DNA of 64,000 nucleotides. Origin: Rhodobiaceae bacterium (GTDB taxonomy: Bacteria; Pseudomonadota; Alphaproteobacteria; Parvibaculales; Parvibaculaceae). The notes under the pieces were generated by a model. It did no database searches, was not told the DNA's origin, and was given only the letters and a program-made list of their open reading frames with translations. The first letter of the stretch is position 1. The number at the start of each line of letters is the position of its first letter. Both the position numbers and the translations under genes were made by a program. This document shows, one piece after another, positions 43,505 to 53,423 of the stretch. Location: the NCBI GenBank assembly GCA_021404525.1, contig JAAWWE010000001.1, forward strand, positions 496,001-560,000, written 5' to 3'.

Positions 43505-44779
43505 ATGAGCAAGGTAAGCGGCGGCGGAAGCAGCGACTCCAAGAATACGCTTTACTGTTCCTTCTGCGGTAAGAGCCAGCATGAAGTCCGTAAACTGATT
43601 GCCGGACCGACTGTCTTCATCTGCGATGAATGCGTAGAACTGTGCATGGACATTATCCGCGAGGAGAACAAAACCTCACTCGTGAAATCCCGCGACGGTG
43701 TTCCAACACCTCAGGAAATTATGGAAGTGCTCGACGACTATGTGATCGGTCAAGCAGCTGCCAAGCGGGTTCTCTCTGTCGCTGTTCACAACCACTACAA
43801 ACGTCTCAGCCACGCTGCCAAGAACAATGATGTTGAGTTGGCCAAATCCAATATCATGCTGATCGGCCCGACTGGGTGCGGGAAAACGCTTCTCGCCCAA
43901 ACACTGGCGCGCATTATCGATGTGCCGTTCACGATGGCTGATGCCACGACATTGACCGAAGCGGGCTATGTCGGCGAGGACGTTGAAAACATCATTCTGA
44001 AACTGTTGCAATCTGCCGACTACAATGTGGAACGGGCCCAGCGCGGCATCGTCTACATTGATGAGGTCGATAAAATCAGTCGTAAGTCCGACAATCCGTC
44101 CATCACGCGCGATGTGTCCGGTGAGGGCGTGCAACAGGCCTTGCTTAAAATTATGGAAGGCACCGTTGCGTCAGTTCCACCGCAAGGCGGGCGGAAACAC
44201 CCACAGCAGGAATTCCTGCAGGTCGATACAACAAACATTCTGTTCATCTGTGGCGGCGCTTTCGCTGGCTTGGAGAAAATTATCTCTTCGCGTGGTCAGG
44301 GGTCAGGCATTGGCTTTGGCGCTAAGGTTGAAGACCCAGATGAGCGTCGCACAGGAGAAGTTCTGACAGAGCTGGAACCGGAAGATCTGCTGAAATTCGG
44401 GCTGATCCCCGAATTTGTCGGTCGTATGCCGGTTATCGCCACCTTGGGTGATTTGGACACAGATGCCTTGGTCAAGATCCTGACCGAGCCGAAAAATGCG
44501 CTGGTGAAGCAGTATGAGCGCCTTTTCGACATGGAAGACGTGAAACTCACCTTCTCTGAGGACGCACAAATAGCGATAGCAAACAAGGCAATCGAACGTA
44601 AGACCGGCGCCCGTGGGCTCAGGTCCATCATGGAAGGCATCTTGCTCGATACCATGTTTGAACTGCCGGCCCTTGAAGGGGTAGAGGAAGTCGTGATTTC
44701 CGCTGAGGTGGTCGAAGGCGACGCGCAGCCGCTTTATATCTATTCGGAACGCTCAGGTGACGTAGAGACAAGCGCCTGA
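43505..44779 (+). CDS. clpX: ATP-dependent Clp protease ATP-binding subunit
   Basis: 424-residue AAA+ unfoldase partner of ClpP. The N-terminal C4 zinc finger (CSFCGK … CDECVELC) binds adaptors; Walker A GPTGCGKT, Walker [11 protein letters not shown], and the pore loop GYVGED are present; the IGF-type loop region for ClpP docking is seen at GIGFGA. GGAGAG precedes ATG 43505; the longer frame from 43481 is not conserved. Confidence 0.97.
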   Translation: MSKVSGGGSSDSKNTLYCSFCGKSQHEVRKLIAGPTVFICDECVELCMDIIREENKTSLVKSRDGVPTPQEIMEVLDDYVIGQAAAKRVLSVAVHNHYKRLSHAAKNNDVELAKSNIMLIGPTGCGKTLLAQTLARIIDVPFTMADATTLTEAGYVGEDVENIILKLLQSADYNVERAQRGIVYIDEVDKISRKSDNPSITRDVSGEGVQQALLKIMEGTVASVPPQGGRKHPQQEFLQVDTTNILFICGGAFAGLEKIISSRGQGSGIGFGAKVEDPDERRTGEVLTELEPEDLLKFGLIPEFVGRMPVIATLGDLDTDALVKILTEPKNALVKQYERLFDMEDVKLTFSEDAQIAIANKAIERKTGARGLRSIMEGILLDTMFELPALEGVEEVVISAEVVEGDAQPLYIYSERSGDVETSA

Positions 44780-44780
44780 T

Positions 44781-44796
44781 TGGAAAATATTTTCCA
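44781..44796. promoter_or_regulatory. 16-base perfect palindrome just after clpX
   Basis: TGGAAAATATTTTCCA is fully self-complementary, two bases after the clpX stop and about 20 bases upstream of the putative lon promoter. There is no GC-rich stem or T-run, so an operator is more likely than a terminator. Binding protein unknown. Confidence 0.45.
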
Positions 44797-44815
44797 TAAT
44801 ATCTTCTGAGGTGGC

Positions 44816-44844
44816 CTTGAAAGCTTTTGCGTTCAGGGCCATTT
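44816..44844 (+). promoter_or_regulatory. Heat-shock (RpoH)-type promoter of lon
   Basis: CTTGAAA (44816–44822), 14 bases, then GGCCATTT (44837–44844). The sigma-32 consensus is CTTGAAA with 11–16 bases to CCCCATNT. lon is a standard member of the RpoH regulon, which agrees with the position 180 bases before its start. Confidence 0.6.
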
Positions 44845-45025
44845 CTCTGTTAATCGACATGAAATGCGCTGATTTGTGTGAAAATCAGTCCGAATTACGC
44901 GAATCCGACTAGTTTGATGGTCAGCATTCGTTCAGCAATCCCATGGCATACTTCTGAACAGATCAGGACATGGGCGCGCAGGTCGGACCACCAAAGCGGC
45001 CCCCAGAAACAACAAGGTTTCCAAT

Positions 45026-47500
45026 ATGAGCGACAATCACGACGAACCTCAAAACGAAGCAGTCGGACAGGGATCAAGCGAAGATGCACCGGAGTTCACC
45101 GGTGGTGTTCTGCCTGTGCTGCCTCTTCGTGACATCGTCGTATTTCCTCACATGATTGTGCCGCTCTTTGTCGGTCGGGCGAAGTCTGTTCGTGCGCTTG
45201 AAGAAGTGATGCAGGACGACAAGCAGATCTTACTGGTTGCACAAAAAGATCCGGGTGATGACGATCCAAACCCAGGCGATATCTATGAGGTGGGCACTGT
45301 AGGTCAGGTGCTGCAGCTCCTGAAACTACCGGACCAGACGGTTAAGGTTCTGGTTGAGGGCACGACGCGCGCGCGCGTTGAACGTTTCACCGGCCGCGAA
45401 GACTATTTCGAAGCAGAAGTGACGCCGATCCCTGACACCGATGCCGATGACGAGCGACTTGAAGCGTTGGCACGGACAGTCACCGGGCATTTTGAGAATT
45501 ATGTGAAGCTCAACAAGAAAGTGCCACCGGAGGTTCTCGGGTCTGTCACGCAGATCGAGGATTACGCGAAGCTCGCTGACACGATTGCCAGCCATCTCAA
45601 TATCAAGCTGGAGGAGAAGCAGGAGCTTCTTGAGATCGCCAGCACTGCTGAGCGGTTGGAACGTGTTTACTCCATGATGGAGGGCGAGATTTCTGTTCTC
45701 AACGTTGAGAAGAAAATCCGCAGCCGCGTCAAACGCCAGATGGAGAAGACGCAGCGCGAGTACTATCTGAACGAACAGATGAAGGCGATCCAGAAGGAAC
45801 TGGGTGGTTCCGACGGTGAAGACGGCCGGGACGAGTTGCACGAGCTGGAAAGCCGGATCGAGCAGACAAAGCTTTCTAAGGAAGCCCGCGAAAAAGTTGA
45901 TGCGGAGATGCGCAAGCTCAAACAGATGAGCCCCATGTCTGCCGAAGCGACTGTCGTGCGAAACTATCTCGATTGGATCCTTTCTATTCCTTGGAACAAG
46001 AAAGGTCGGGTCAAGAAAGACCTGTCCAAAGCAGAAGAGATTTTGGATGCAGATCACTATGGTCTGGAGAAAGTCAAAGAACGCATCGTTGAATATCTCG
46101 CCGTGCAGCAACGCGCCAACAAGCTGAAGGGTCCTATCCTTTGCCTTGTCGGGCCTCCAGGTGTTGGTAAGACATCTTTGGGCAAATCGATCGCCAAAGC
46201 GACCGGTCGTGAATTTGCGCGCCTGTCACTGGGTGGTGTCCGCGACGAAGCTGAAATCAGAGGTCACCGCCGGACTTACATCGGCTCGATGCCTGGCAAG
46301 GTCATCCAGTCGATGAAGAAAGTGAAGAACTCCAACCCGCTCTTCCTGCTCGATGAGATCGACAAGATGGGCGCTGACTTCCGTGGTGACCCTTCGTCTG
46401 CTTTGCTCGAGGTCTTGGACCCTGAACAGAACAACACCTTCATGGATCACTATCTTGAGGTCGAATATGACCTCTCGAATGTAATGTTCGTCACCACGGC
46501 AAACACGCTCAACATTCCTGGCCCCTTGATGGACCGGATGGAGATCATCCGTATTGCCGGTTACACCGAAGACGAAAAGGTGGAGATCACCCGTCGTCAT
46601 CTGATCCCGAAGGTTATGAAAAATCATGGCCTGAAGGCGGAAGAGTGGACCATCGATGATGAAGGTCTGCTTGAACTGGTCCGGACCTACACCCGTGAAG
46701 CCGGTGTCCGGAGCTTGGAGCGGGAAGTCTCGAACCTCTGTCGGAAAGCGGTCAAAGAGCTCATCACATCCGACAAGACAGCGATCAATGTCACAAAAGA
46801 CAATCTTGCTGACTATGCGGGTGTGGCCAAGTTCCGCCACGGTGAGATTGATGGCGAAGATCAGGTTGGTGTAGTAACGGGTCTTGCCTGGACGGAAGTT
46901 GGCGGTGAACTGCTGACAATTGAAGGCGTTGAAATGCCTGGTAAGGGCCGGATGACGGTTACGGGCAACCTCAAAGACGTCATGAAGGAATCGATCTCCG
47001 CGGCGAGTTCTTACGTGAAATCGAGAGCTACCACATTTGGAGTGGAACCCCCAGTCTTTGACCGGAAGGATATTCACGTTCACGTGCCAGAAGGGGCAAC
47101 CCCGAAGGACGGTCCAAGTGCCGGTGTCGCCATGGCGACCACCATTGTATCGATCATGACTGGCATTCCGATCCGAAAGGATGTGGCGATGACAGGCGAG
47201 ATCACATTGCGCGGGCGTGTTCTGCCCATCGGTGGCCTCAAGGAGAAGCTTCTGGCGGCTCTTCGTGGCGGTATCAAAACGGTCTTGATTCCGAAGGACA
47301 ACGCTAAGGATTTGGCTGATATTCCCGATAATGTGAAGAATCAGCTGGAAATTGTCCCTGTGGAGACCGTAGACGAAGTGCTGACTCGCGCTCTGACCTC
47401 TATGCCTGAGGCGATTGAGTGGGACGAAGAGGCCTACGCAGCGCAGCAAGCGGAACGGGGTGTACAAAACACTTCAGCTGAAGGGCTTACTGCCCACTAA
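45026..47500 (+). CDS. lon: ATP-dependent protease Lon
   Basis: 824-residue homohexameric AAA+ protease that degrades damaged and selected regulatory proteins. Domains in order: N-terminal substrate-binding LON domain ([20 protein letters not shown] near residues 30–50), coiled coil, AAA+ with Walker [10 protein letters not shown] near residue 378 and FLLDEIDKM, and the C-terminal Ser-Lys protease domain with catalytic Ser in [13 protein letters not shown] and Lys in [11 protein letters not shown]. Length and spacing are normal for LonA. A terminator follows. Confidence 0.97.
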   Translation: MSDNHDEPQNEAVGQGSSEDAPEFTGGVLPVLPLRDIVVFPHMIVPLFVGRAKSVRALEEVMQDDKQILLVAQKDPGDDDPNPGDIYEVGTVGQVLQLLKLPDQTVKVLVEGTTRARVERFTGREDYFEAEVTPIPDTDADDERLEALARTVTGHFENYVKLNKKVPPEVLGSVTQIEDYAKLADTIASHLNIKLEEKQELLEIASTAERLERVYSMMEGEISVLNVEKKIRSRVKRQMEKTQREYYLNEQMKAIQKELGGSDGEDGRDELHELESRIEQTKLSKEAREKVDAEMRKLKQMSPMSAEATVVRNYLDWILSIPWNKKGRVKKDLSKAEEILDADHYGLEKVKERIVEYLAVQQRANKLKGPILCLVGPPGVGKTSLGKSIAKATGREFARLSLGGVRDEAEIRGHRRTYIGSMPGKVIQSMKKVKNSNPLFLLDEIDKMGADFRGDPSSALLEVLDPEQNNTFMDHYLEVEYDLSNVMFVTTANTLNIPGPLMDRMEIIRIAGYTEDEKVEITRRHLIPKVMKNHGLKAEEWTIDDEGLLELVRTYTREAGVRSLEREVSNLCRKAVKELITSDKTAINVTKDNLADYAGVAKFRHGEIDGEDQVGVVTGLAWTEVGGELLTIEGVEMPGKGRMTVTGNLKDVMKESISAASSYVKSRATTFGVEPPVFDRKDIHVHVPEGATPKDGPSAGVAMATTIVSIMTGIPIRKDVAMTGEITLRGRVLPIGGLKEKLLAALRGGIKTVLIPKDNAKDLADIPDNVKNQLEIVPVETVDEVLTRALTSMPEAIEWDEEAYAAQQAERGVQNTSAEGLTAH

Positions 47501-47508
47501 ATAAACAG

Positions 47509-47557
47509 AAAAAGCGCTTTTCTGCCTGGGGCTTCCAGTGAGAACAGCGCTTTTTTT
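47509..47557 (+). terminator. lon terminator
   Basis: AAAAAGCGCT (47509–47518) pairs with AGCGCTTTTTTT (47546–47557); an inner stem TTCT/AGAA and TGG/CCA continues it. Ends in seven T residues. Confidence 0.85.
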
Positions 47558-47604
47558 GTGTCCTGTGTTCGCAGGTGCAGCATCGTAAGGATTATCCGAA
47601 AACC

Positions 47605-47666
47605 CGCAGAAATCTGCGCATTTCTGCGCTTAATTCTTTGACCCCGCTCTGGGAGGGTGTTTACAC
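47605..47666 (+). promoter_or_regulatory. hup promoter with nearby inverted repeats
   Basis: A promoter is formed by TTGACC (47638–47643), a 17-base spacer and TTACAC (47661–47666). Immediately upstream CGCAGAAATCTGCG (47605–47618) is a palindrome and CGCAGAAA can also pair with TTTCTGCG (47621–47628), so a regulator may bind there. Confidence 0.5.
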
Positions 47667-47717
47667 TTTTCCCTGATCTCCTGGGGATTCGCTCCCCGCA
47701 GCCTAGAGGGGCCGAAC

Positions 47718-47993
47718 GTGAATAAGAACGATCTCATTGCCGTCATTGCTGATCAGACTGGTCTGGCAAAAGGCGACGCCACAAAAGCCGTCGACTGCGT
47801 ATTTGATACAATCACCTCCACCCTGAAAGGGGGCGACGAAGTCCGCCTGGTTGGGTTTGGCACATTCAATGTAACGCGACGGAACGCTTCTGAAGGCCGC
47901 AATCCGCGGACCGGCGAGAAGATTCAGATCCCGGCATCGAACCAGCCCAAATTCAAAGCTGGTAAGGGCCTGAAGGACGCTGTGAACAGCTAA
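47718..47993 (+). CDS. HU-family DNA-binding protein
   Basis: 91-residue nucleoid protein that bends DNA as a dimer. It has the classic HU pattern NKNDLIAVIADQTGLAKGDA, then VRLVGFGTFNVTRRNASEGR NPRTGEKI (arm motif GRNPRTG) and the C-terminal helix FKAGKGLKDAVN. The start codon is GTG. It follows lon, the common alphaproteobacterial order, and ends in a strong terminator. Symbol hupB is usual but not certain. Confidence 0.96.
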   Translation: MNKNDLIAVIADQTGLAKGDATKAVDCVFDTITSTLKGGDEVRLVGFGTFNVTRRNASEGRNPRTGEKIQIPASNQPKFKAGKGLKDAVNS

Positions 47994-48032
47994 CGCTTTC
48001 TGGTTTGGTACATCCAAACCTGAGAACGCAAA

Positions 48033-48058
48033 AAGGTCGGCGAAAGCCGGCCTTTTTT
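48033..48058 (+). terminator. hup terminator
   Basis: AAGGTCGGC/GCCGGCCTT with a GAAA loop followed by TTTTTT; one G-U pair. It separates hup from the convergent MFS gene. Confidence 0.9.
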
Positions 48059-48068
48059 GTGTGCGAAG

Positions 48069-49325
48069 TTATTTGGGAGGTGTCCCGTCTTCGCCATCAG
48101 CCCGCGGGTCGAGCTCCAACGGGGCCGCAGTCGTTTGACTGATAGGGACAGCAACAAAGTCCTCTTTGTCCTCTTCGGCCACTGCCTCACGCGCGAGGAT
48201 GCGCGCGAGCACGAAGAGAATGAAGAGGCCCGAAGACAAAGCAGACAGAGCGAAAACCGCGCCGATGCCAAAAACATCAATCAAACCAGAGATGACAAGC
48301 GGTCCTGTCATTGCGCCGACTGCGAAGACCAGGGTCAGCCCGCTTGCCACCAAGACAAATTGGTGTGGTTCAGCGTGGTCATTGGCTTGCGCAACACACA
48401 GGCCATAGAGGGAGAGCGCAAAGGCGCCAAATGCAAACGCCCCAAGATAAACGCCTTCTGTCCCGACCTTACCGGGTGCAACACTGAGATAGGCCGCAGT
48501 GAGGGCTACCCCCGCCAGAGTGAAAATCAGGACCCACCGGCGATCAATCCGGTCAGACAGGCGTCCGACTGGCACCTGCAGCAAGGCTCCTCCTAAAATT
48601 GCGAGAGTCATGAAGAAAGAGACCCCCTGGATGTCGAGCCCCACTTCTCGGGCATAAACCGGCCCCAACGCCCAAAAAGGACCGTTGACAAGGCCCACGA
48701 TGAAGCAGCCCATCACCCCGACCGGTGAAATAGACCAAAGTTCCCGCAGCTTCACCCGTGCAGTCTCAAGGGGAGCAGGTTGCACGGCTTTTGTGAGGGA
48801 CACGGGCACAAGGGCAAAGGATGTCAGAATAGCCACCACGGCAAAGAGCTCGAAGCCACTTGGATCAAATAGGTTGAGGGACAATTGGCCCAGTGTGAGG
48901 GCGGCGAGACTCACGACTCGGTAAACGGCAAAAACAGTCCCGCGATTGGAATTGTCTGCCTGCTCGTTCAGCCAACTCTCAATAATCATATAGAGACCGG
49001 CAATACAAAAGCCTGTCGCGACCCGAAGCAGGATCCAGGCGACGGGTTCTGACAGGAGCATGTGAGCGAGTGGCGCAGCCGAGGCGATCGACGCGAAAAC
49101 CGCAAACGAGCGAATATGACCAACGCGCATAATGCCCGCAGGTCCGAACAGGGCGCCGAGCATATAACCGGCAAAATAGGCTGACCCCATAAGCCCAAGG
49201 CTCGTGGCGGAGAAGCCATTGAGGCTACCTCTAATAGGCAAAAGCGTGCCAAACAGTCCGTCACCCAGCAACAGGATGGCTGTAGAGAGAAACAGGGAAA
49301 AGAAGGGGGCGAGACTACGCGTCAT
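48069..49325 (-). CDS. MFS transporter
   Basis: 418 residues with about twelve hydrophobic segments, an inner membrane major facilitator. The signature after helix 2, GRLSDRIDRRWVLIF, is seen in the C-terminal half. The pattern is that of the YcaD-type putative transporters; substrate unknown. GGAGATGAACC precedes ATG 49325. A hydrophilic tail of ~30 residues ends the protein. Confidence 0.88.
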   Translation of the reverse strand: MTRSLAPFFSLFLSTAILLLGDGLFGTLLPIRGSLNGFSATSLGLMGSAYFAGYMLGALFGPAGIMRVGHIRSFAVFASIASAAPLAHMLLSEPVAWILLRVATGFCIAGLYMIIESWLNEQADNSNRGTVFAVYRVVSLAALTLGQLSLNLFDPSGFELFAVVAILTSFALVPVSLTKAVQPAPLETARVKLRELWSISPVGVMGCFIVGLVNGPFWALGPVYAREVGLDIQGVSFFMTLAILGGALLQVPVGRLSDRIDRRWVLIFTLAGVALTAAYLSVAPGKVGTEGVYLGAFAFGAFALSLYGLCVAQANDHAEPHQFVLVASGLTLVFAVGAMTGPLVISGLIDVFGIGAVFALSALSSGLFILFVLARILAREAVAEEDKEDFVAVPISQTTAAPLELDPRADGEDGTPPK

Positions 49326-49451
49326 GGTTCATCTCCACATGACGCCAGTTTGGGCGGCCACGCGAAAAGAGGGCGGGATTTCTAATCTGCCTTTGATCTG
49401 AAATCAGGCACCGCGGCAAGCACTTTTTTGTGCTTGAACCCTGTGCGTTAG

Positions 49452-49847
49452 TTAAGCGTCAGCTGTGTGCTCATTGGCCCAGGCAGCAATCTGTCTGAGG
49501 TGCTCTATGAGAGGACCTGCGTCCGGCTCGAGAGAATAGGTCACCTGAGGAGGTGAGGTATCAATTACGGTTCTTGAAACCAGGCCCGCCTCTTCAAGTG
49601 CCCGCAGGTTTTGGGTCATCACCTTTTGAGACAGGGTCGGAATGCGCCGCCGCAGCTCGCCAAAACGCCGCGGCTCTTGCGCGAGATTGAGAAGGATAAG
49701 CGGCGCCCAGCGATTGAGGACGACCCGCAACAATCGACGGATATCGCATTCTGGGTTGGCGCCTGCTTCTTCTAGCTTGGCCCAGAACCCTGCTTCGTCC
49801 TGCCAGGCGCGAGTGTCTTGTGCTGTTGTAACATCGATTTTTTGCAT
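49452..49847 (-). CDS. HxlR-family transcriptional regulator
   Basis: 131 residues. The winged-helix DNA-binding domain covers residues ~25–115, with LLRVVLNRWAPLILLNLAQE, RFGELRRRIPTLSQKVMTQN and LRALEEAGLVSRTV. HxlR proteins respond to aldehydes or thiol stress; the ligand here is unknown. A repeated TTAGGT motif lies just upstream, and a divergent membrane-anchored MRJP-like gene follows. Confidence 0.9.
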   Translation of the reverse strand: MQKIDVTTAQDTRAWQDEAGFWAKLEEAGANPECDIRRLLRVVLNRWAPLILLNLAQEPRRFGELRRRIPTLSQKVMTQNLRALEEAGLVSRTVIDTSPPQVTYSLEPDAGPLIEHLRQIAAWANEHTADA

Positions 49848-49850
49848 GGG

Positions 49851-49867
49851 AACCTAAAGGTACCTAA
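49851..49867. promoter_or_regulatory. Candidate HxlR operator
   Basis: AACCTAAAGGTACCTAA contains the palindrome AGGTACCT (49858–49865) and two direct copies of TTAGGT-type half-sites on the minus strand. It lies 4 bases before the HxlR start codon (49847) and in the divergent promoter zone. Confidence 0.5.
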
Positions 49868-49930
49868 TTGCTTTTGGAAACCATCAAATCCAGCTTAAGC
49901 GCCTGAACGAAGACGAGCAAGGAGATGGCT

Positions 49931-51064
49931 ATGGTTTGGGTGAGAAATGTAGGGCTGGCACTAGCCATATTGGTGACAATGGTGGCTCTGACCCTTTACA
50001 GCCGGTATGGCGGCGGAGAGCCTTACCCAGACCTATCAACAGAGCCGCTCTTCAGCGAGGAGGCACTCGAAACCGTTTTGGCATTCCCTGAGCCGTTTGG
50101 AAATGTCGCTGCATCGGCGGATGGCAGGGTGTTCTTCACTGTCCACCCGGAATCAGGACCCAGCGGGCCTGTCCTTTATGAGGTCCGCGACGGCGAGGCA
50201 GTTCCCTATCCGACACGGGAGCTATCATCTGCACACTTTGTCACCGCTCTTGGCCTCACCATTGACCAGCAGAACCGCCTCTGGGTCATTGATCATGGCA
50301 ATCATGGATTTGCGGGCGCGAGGCTCACGGCCTTCGACCTCTCTACTGCTGAGATTGTTCATGAGGTCACGTTCAACAATGAAGTCGGCGAATGGGCATC
50401 TTTCCTGAATGACCTCTCAGTGTCGCCAGACGGACGGTATGTCTACATCGCCGACGTGAGTTTCTTTGGGAAGAACCCTGCGCTGGTTGTCTATGACATG
50501 GAGAGCGGCGACGCCTGGAGGGTTCTCGAAGACCATCCATCTGTCATCGCCCAGGACTGGATTATCGAAAATCCTGGGAAGACCATGACATTCTTTGGTG
50601 GGCTGATCGCGCTCAAACCCGGTGTCGACGGCATCGTGGTCGATGCTGCGGGAGACTATGTCTATTACGGTGCAATGACCCATGACGGCCTGTATCGGGT
50701 GCCGACGTCTATCCTGCATGATCGGTCACTGTCGTCTGATGTCGTGGCCGCTGCAGTCGAGAGACTAGGGGACAAGCCCTTGAGCGACGGCTTGAGTATT
50801 GATGTGGCCGGGAATGTCTACATTACGGATGTAGAACATGGTGGCGTCGCCCGCATGGCACCGGATGGTTCGCTTCAAACGCTGATCGCAAGCGAAAGGG
50901 TGCGCTGGGCGGACGGCATTTCCTATGGCGGCGACGGCTACTACTACTTTACCGATAGCGCCATCCCCGATCAGATGCTTCAGTCCAAGGCCCATATCGA
51001 GGCGGCAGCCCCTTATTACCTCTATCGCTTCAAAGCAGACATTGAGGGCGTCCCTGGACGATAG
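49931..51064 (+). CDS. Membrane-anchored MRJP/L-dopachrome-tautomerase-like protein
   Basis: 377 residues with an N-terminal hydrophobic anchor or signal (residues 6–25). The rest is a six-bladed beta-propeller of the major royal jelly/SMP-30-like superfamily, for example WVIDHGNHGFAGARLTAFDL, SVSPDGRYVYIADVS and YVYYGAMTHDGLYRVP. Family members include lactonases, but no metal site is confirmed here. ATG 49931 is preferred because AAGGAG is 6 bases before it, while ATG 49925 abuts the AAGGAG. Confidence 0.8.
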   Translation: MVWVRNVGLALAILVTMVALTLYSRYGGGEPYPDLSTEPLFSEEALETVLAFPEPFGNVAASADGRVFFTVHPESGPSGPVLYEVRDGEAVPYPTRELSSAHFVTALGLTIDQQNRLWVIDHGNHGFAGARLTAFDLSTAEIVHEVTFNNEVGEWASFLNDLSVSPDGRYVYIADVSFFGKNPALVVYDMESGDAWRVLEDHPSVIAQDWIIENPGKTMTFFGGLIALKPGVDGIVVDAAGDYVYYGAMTHDGLYRVPTSILHDRSLSSDVVAAAVERLGDKPLSDGLSIDVAGNVYITDVEHGGVARMAPDGSLQTLIASERVRWADGISYGGDGYYYFTDSAIPDQMLQSKAHIEAAAPYYLYRFKADIEGVPGR

Positions 51065-51067
51065 CCC

Positions 51068-52138
51068 TTACCGATCAGGAAGCAGTCTTGGTTTGACGTC
51101 GTTCACCATCACATCGAAAAAACGTTCAGGTTCTTCCCAGGGCGGCGCGTGCGCGGAATTCTCGAAATAGAAGAGCTCTTTGTCTGGGGCCGTAAGCCGA
51201 TTGAAATAGGCTTCAGCCAGCTCAGACGGTGTCTGATGGTCATAGCGCCCAAGAGCAAAAAACACTGGCACCTCAAAAGACAGATAGGTCTGGTCAAGAT
51301 TGATGTCTCCAATCTGATCCCAGAGATGGTCCATAGAGAAGAGAGCGCTTCGAACCAGATTGATGAGATCGAGCAGGTTAAACTCGGGGGTCGAAAGCGC
51401 CGTCCAGGCGAGACTGAGTTGAGAGCGACCATCTCGGGTGAGGCCGCCGCCAAACTCGGTAAGCCACCCACGCTGAACAATGGTTTCGTCGACGCCATAA
51501 GGGGGGGCGCCTATTTCCGTCAGTTCTGCTATCGCGCCCGCATTCTCGCGGCGTTCAGCTTCTGCTAGGGCAAACGCATAGGAATAGGTTTCATTGGCGG
51601 CCATGTCAGAGATCTGGCCTGTACCGATATACCCAGACACTTTATCGGGGTGGGCAGCCACATAGGTCGTGCCGAGAAGAGACCCCCAGGAATGACCGAG
51701 TATGGCGATACGCTCGCGTGCAAATTTTGTCCGCAGGTGGTCAACCACGACATCAATGTCCGCGATGATCTGGGGAAGGTTCATGGTTTCGGCGGGCGTG
51801 TCTGGGTCAAAGCTTTTACCAGCACCGCGTTGGTCCCAATGGACGACAACGAATTCGTCCTCAAGATCGCTATTATAGGCACGAAACCAGGCGAACTCGC
51901 CGGCACCCGGGCCACCATGAAGCACCAGCAGAACGGGATTGTCCCGGTCGCGGCCCCGGGTGAGGGTCCATTGTGGAAGGCCGTTCACCTCAACCCATTC
52001 TTCCTCTGCAATACTGCCGGAAATGGTGGCGCCGTTCGCATCGACGATGGCTGGGGTTGAGGTAGGCCAGAGCAGCCAAACGAGCAAAATCCCAAGTGCC
52101 AGGAAAAGGGCAATAAGCGATCTGATGATGATTTTCAT
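51068..52138 (-). CDS. Alpha/beta hydrolase (proline iminopeptidase-like)
   Basis: 356 residues with an N-terminal membrane anchor (helix at 5–25, SLIALFLALGILLVWLLW). Motifs are LVLHGGPGAGEFAWF, VHWDQRGAGKS, the nucleophile elbow GHSWGSLLG, the acid region ALGRYDHQTPSELA, and the histidine in NSAHAPPWEEPERFF. The HGGPG and DQRGxGxS pattern is that of prolyl iminopeptidases/S33 peptidases; substrate not certain. Convergent with the MRJP-like gene, 3 bases between stops. Confidence 0.88.
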   Translation of the reverse strand: MKIIIRSLIALFLALGILLVWLLWPTSTPAIVDANGATISGSIAEEEWVEVNGLPQWTLTRGRDRDNPVLLVLHGGPGAGEFAWFRAYNSDLEDEFVVVHWDQRGAGKSFDPDTPAETMNLPQIIADIDVVVDHLRTKFARERIAILGHSWGSLLGTTYVAAHPDKVSGYIGTGQISDMAANETYSYAFALAEAERRENAGAIAELTEIGAPPYGVDETIVQRGWLTEFGGGLTRDGRSQLSLAWTALSTPEFNLLDLINLVRSALFSMDHLWDQIGDINLDQTYLSFEVPVFFALGRYDHQTPSELAEAYFNRLTAPDKELFYFENSAHAPPWEEPERFFDVMVNDVKPRLLPDR

Positions 52139-52221
52139 GGGCGACCCCGGTTTGTGACCAAGCCCGACCATATATCAAGGCTTTCAGGGATGTATTGCGG
52201 CAAATTGGGTGCAATTGGCGC

Positions 52222-52249
52222 TTGACGTGGGGCGTTCCATGACTAATGT
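52222..52249 (+). promoter_or_regulatory. tRNA-Val promoter
   Basis: TTGACG (52222–52227), 16-base spacer, TAATGT (52244–52249), 26 bases before the tRNA gene. Confidence 0.5.
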
Positions 52250-52275
52250 CGGCGGCGCTTCAGACACTTCTGAAC

Positions 52276-52351
52276 GGGCGGTTAGCTCAGCTGGGAGAGC
52301 ATCTCGTTTACACCGAGAGGGTCGGCGGTTCGATCCCGTCACCGCCCACCA
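52276..52351 (+). tRNA. tRNA-Val (anticodon UAC)
   Basis: 76 bases with encoded CCA. Acceptor GGGCGGT/ACCGCCC pairs fully, the D-arm is GCTCAGCTGGGAGAGC, the anticodon stem TCTCG/CGAGA holds loop TTTACAC (anticodon TAC), and the T-arm has CGGTTCGATCCCG. Confidence 0.97.
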
Positions 52352-52554
52352 TTTTCTCTACTTCAATATCCACATTGTAGAAGTCGCCGGTATGTCCCAT
52401 GCGGGAGACACGGCAAGTCTCCGTGCCATCAAATGCGCGTGTGGGGTGTGTGAAAGCCCTCAGAGATTGGGTAGGGTTTGCCAACTATTGAAAATAAGCG
52501 ACCCGATAGGCACTTAGTGTCCAATCGGAAATCAACAGGGCAGGAGCACTTCAT

Positions 52555-53406
52555 ATGAGCAACGCAGACGTTTACGTACCGCCGAAGGTTTGGACGTGGG
52601 ACAGTGAGAGCGGGGGACGGTTTGCCAACATCAACCGCCCGATCGCAGGACCGACCCAGGAAAAAGAACTGCCTGTCGGAAAACACCCCTTGCAGCTCTA
52701 TTCATTGGCGACGCCCAACGGTGTGAAAGTGACCGTGATGCTCGAAGAGCTTCTGGCGCTGGGGCACAAGGGCGCAGAATACGACGCCTGGCTTATCAAT
52801 ATTGGCGAGGGTGACCAGTTCGGCAGTGGCTTTGTCGATATCAACCCGAACTCGAAGATTCCGGCCCTCATGGACCACAGCACGGAGACGCCAACACGCG
52901 TGTTTGAATCTGGCGCGATCCTTTGGTACCTGGCAGAGAAGTTCGACGCGTTCCTACCTAAAGATCACAAAAAACGCAGCGAGTGCATGTCCTGGCTCAT
53001 GTGGCTCATGGGCAGTGCTCCCTATCTCGGTGGCGGCTTTGGTCACTTCTATGCCTATGCGCCGGAGAAATACGAGTACCCGATTAATCGCTTCACGATG
53101 GAAGTGAAACGTCAGCTTGATGTGTTGGACCGCCACCTGGCCGACAATCAGTTCTTGGCTGGCGATGAATATTCCATCGCTGATATGGCGACCTGTCCCT
53201 GGTACGGCGCATTGGCCAAAGGCCTGCTTTATGAATCCAAGGAATTCCTGGATGTCGCCTCCTACAAAAACGTGAACCGTTGGACGGACGAAATCTTCAC
53301 GCGTCCAGCAGTCAAACGCGGCCAGAAAGTAAACCGCGTATGGGGTGAGGAAAGCAGTCAGGTTCCTGAGCGTCACGACGCGAGCGACATTGACGCCAAA
53401 GACTGA
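52555..53406 (+). CDS. yghU: Glutathione-dependent disulfide-bond oxidoreductase
   Basis: 283-residue cytosolic GST-like protein of the YghU/YfcG group, which reduces small disulphides with two bound glutathiones. Signatures are YVPPKVWTWDSESGGRFANI, NRPIAGPTQEKELPVGKHPL, LYSLATPNGVKVTVMLEE, FVDINPNSKIPALMD and FLAGDEYSIADMATCPWYG. The long N-terminal lead before the thioredoxin domain is typical of YghU. No ribosome-binding site is strong (GCAGGAGCA). Confidence 0.93.
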   Translation: MSNADVYVPPKVWTWDSESGGRFANINRPIAGPTQEKELPVGKHPLQLYSLATPNGVKVTVMLEELLALGHKGAEYDAWLINIGEGDQFGSGFVDINPNSKIPALMDHSTETPTRVFESGAILWYLAEKFDAFLPKDHKKRSECMSWLMWLMGSAPYLGGGFGHFYAYAPEKYEYPINRFTMEVKRQLDVLDRHLADNQFLAGDEYSIADMATCPWYGALAKGLLYESKEFLDVASYKNVNRWTDEIFTRPAVKRGQKVNRVWGEESSQVPERHDASDIDAKD

Positions 53407-53423
53407 CACGACAGTCGGGTGCT

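Noticed and set aside
46226-47467. Long minus-strand open frame across lon
   Set aside because: A shadow of the Lon coding sequence; no family motifs and no start signal.
52209-52517. Plus-strand open frame through tRNA-Val
   Set aside because: It contains the tRNA sequence itself and has no homology signs.
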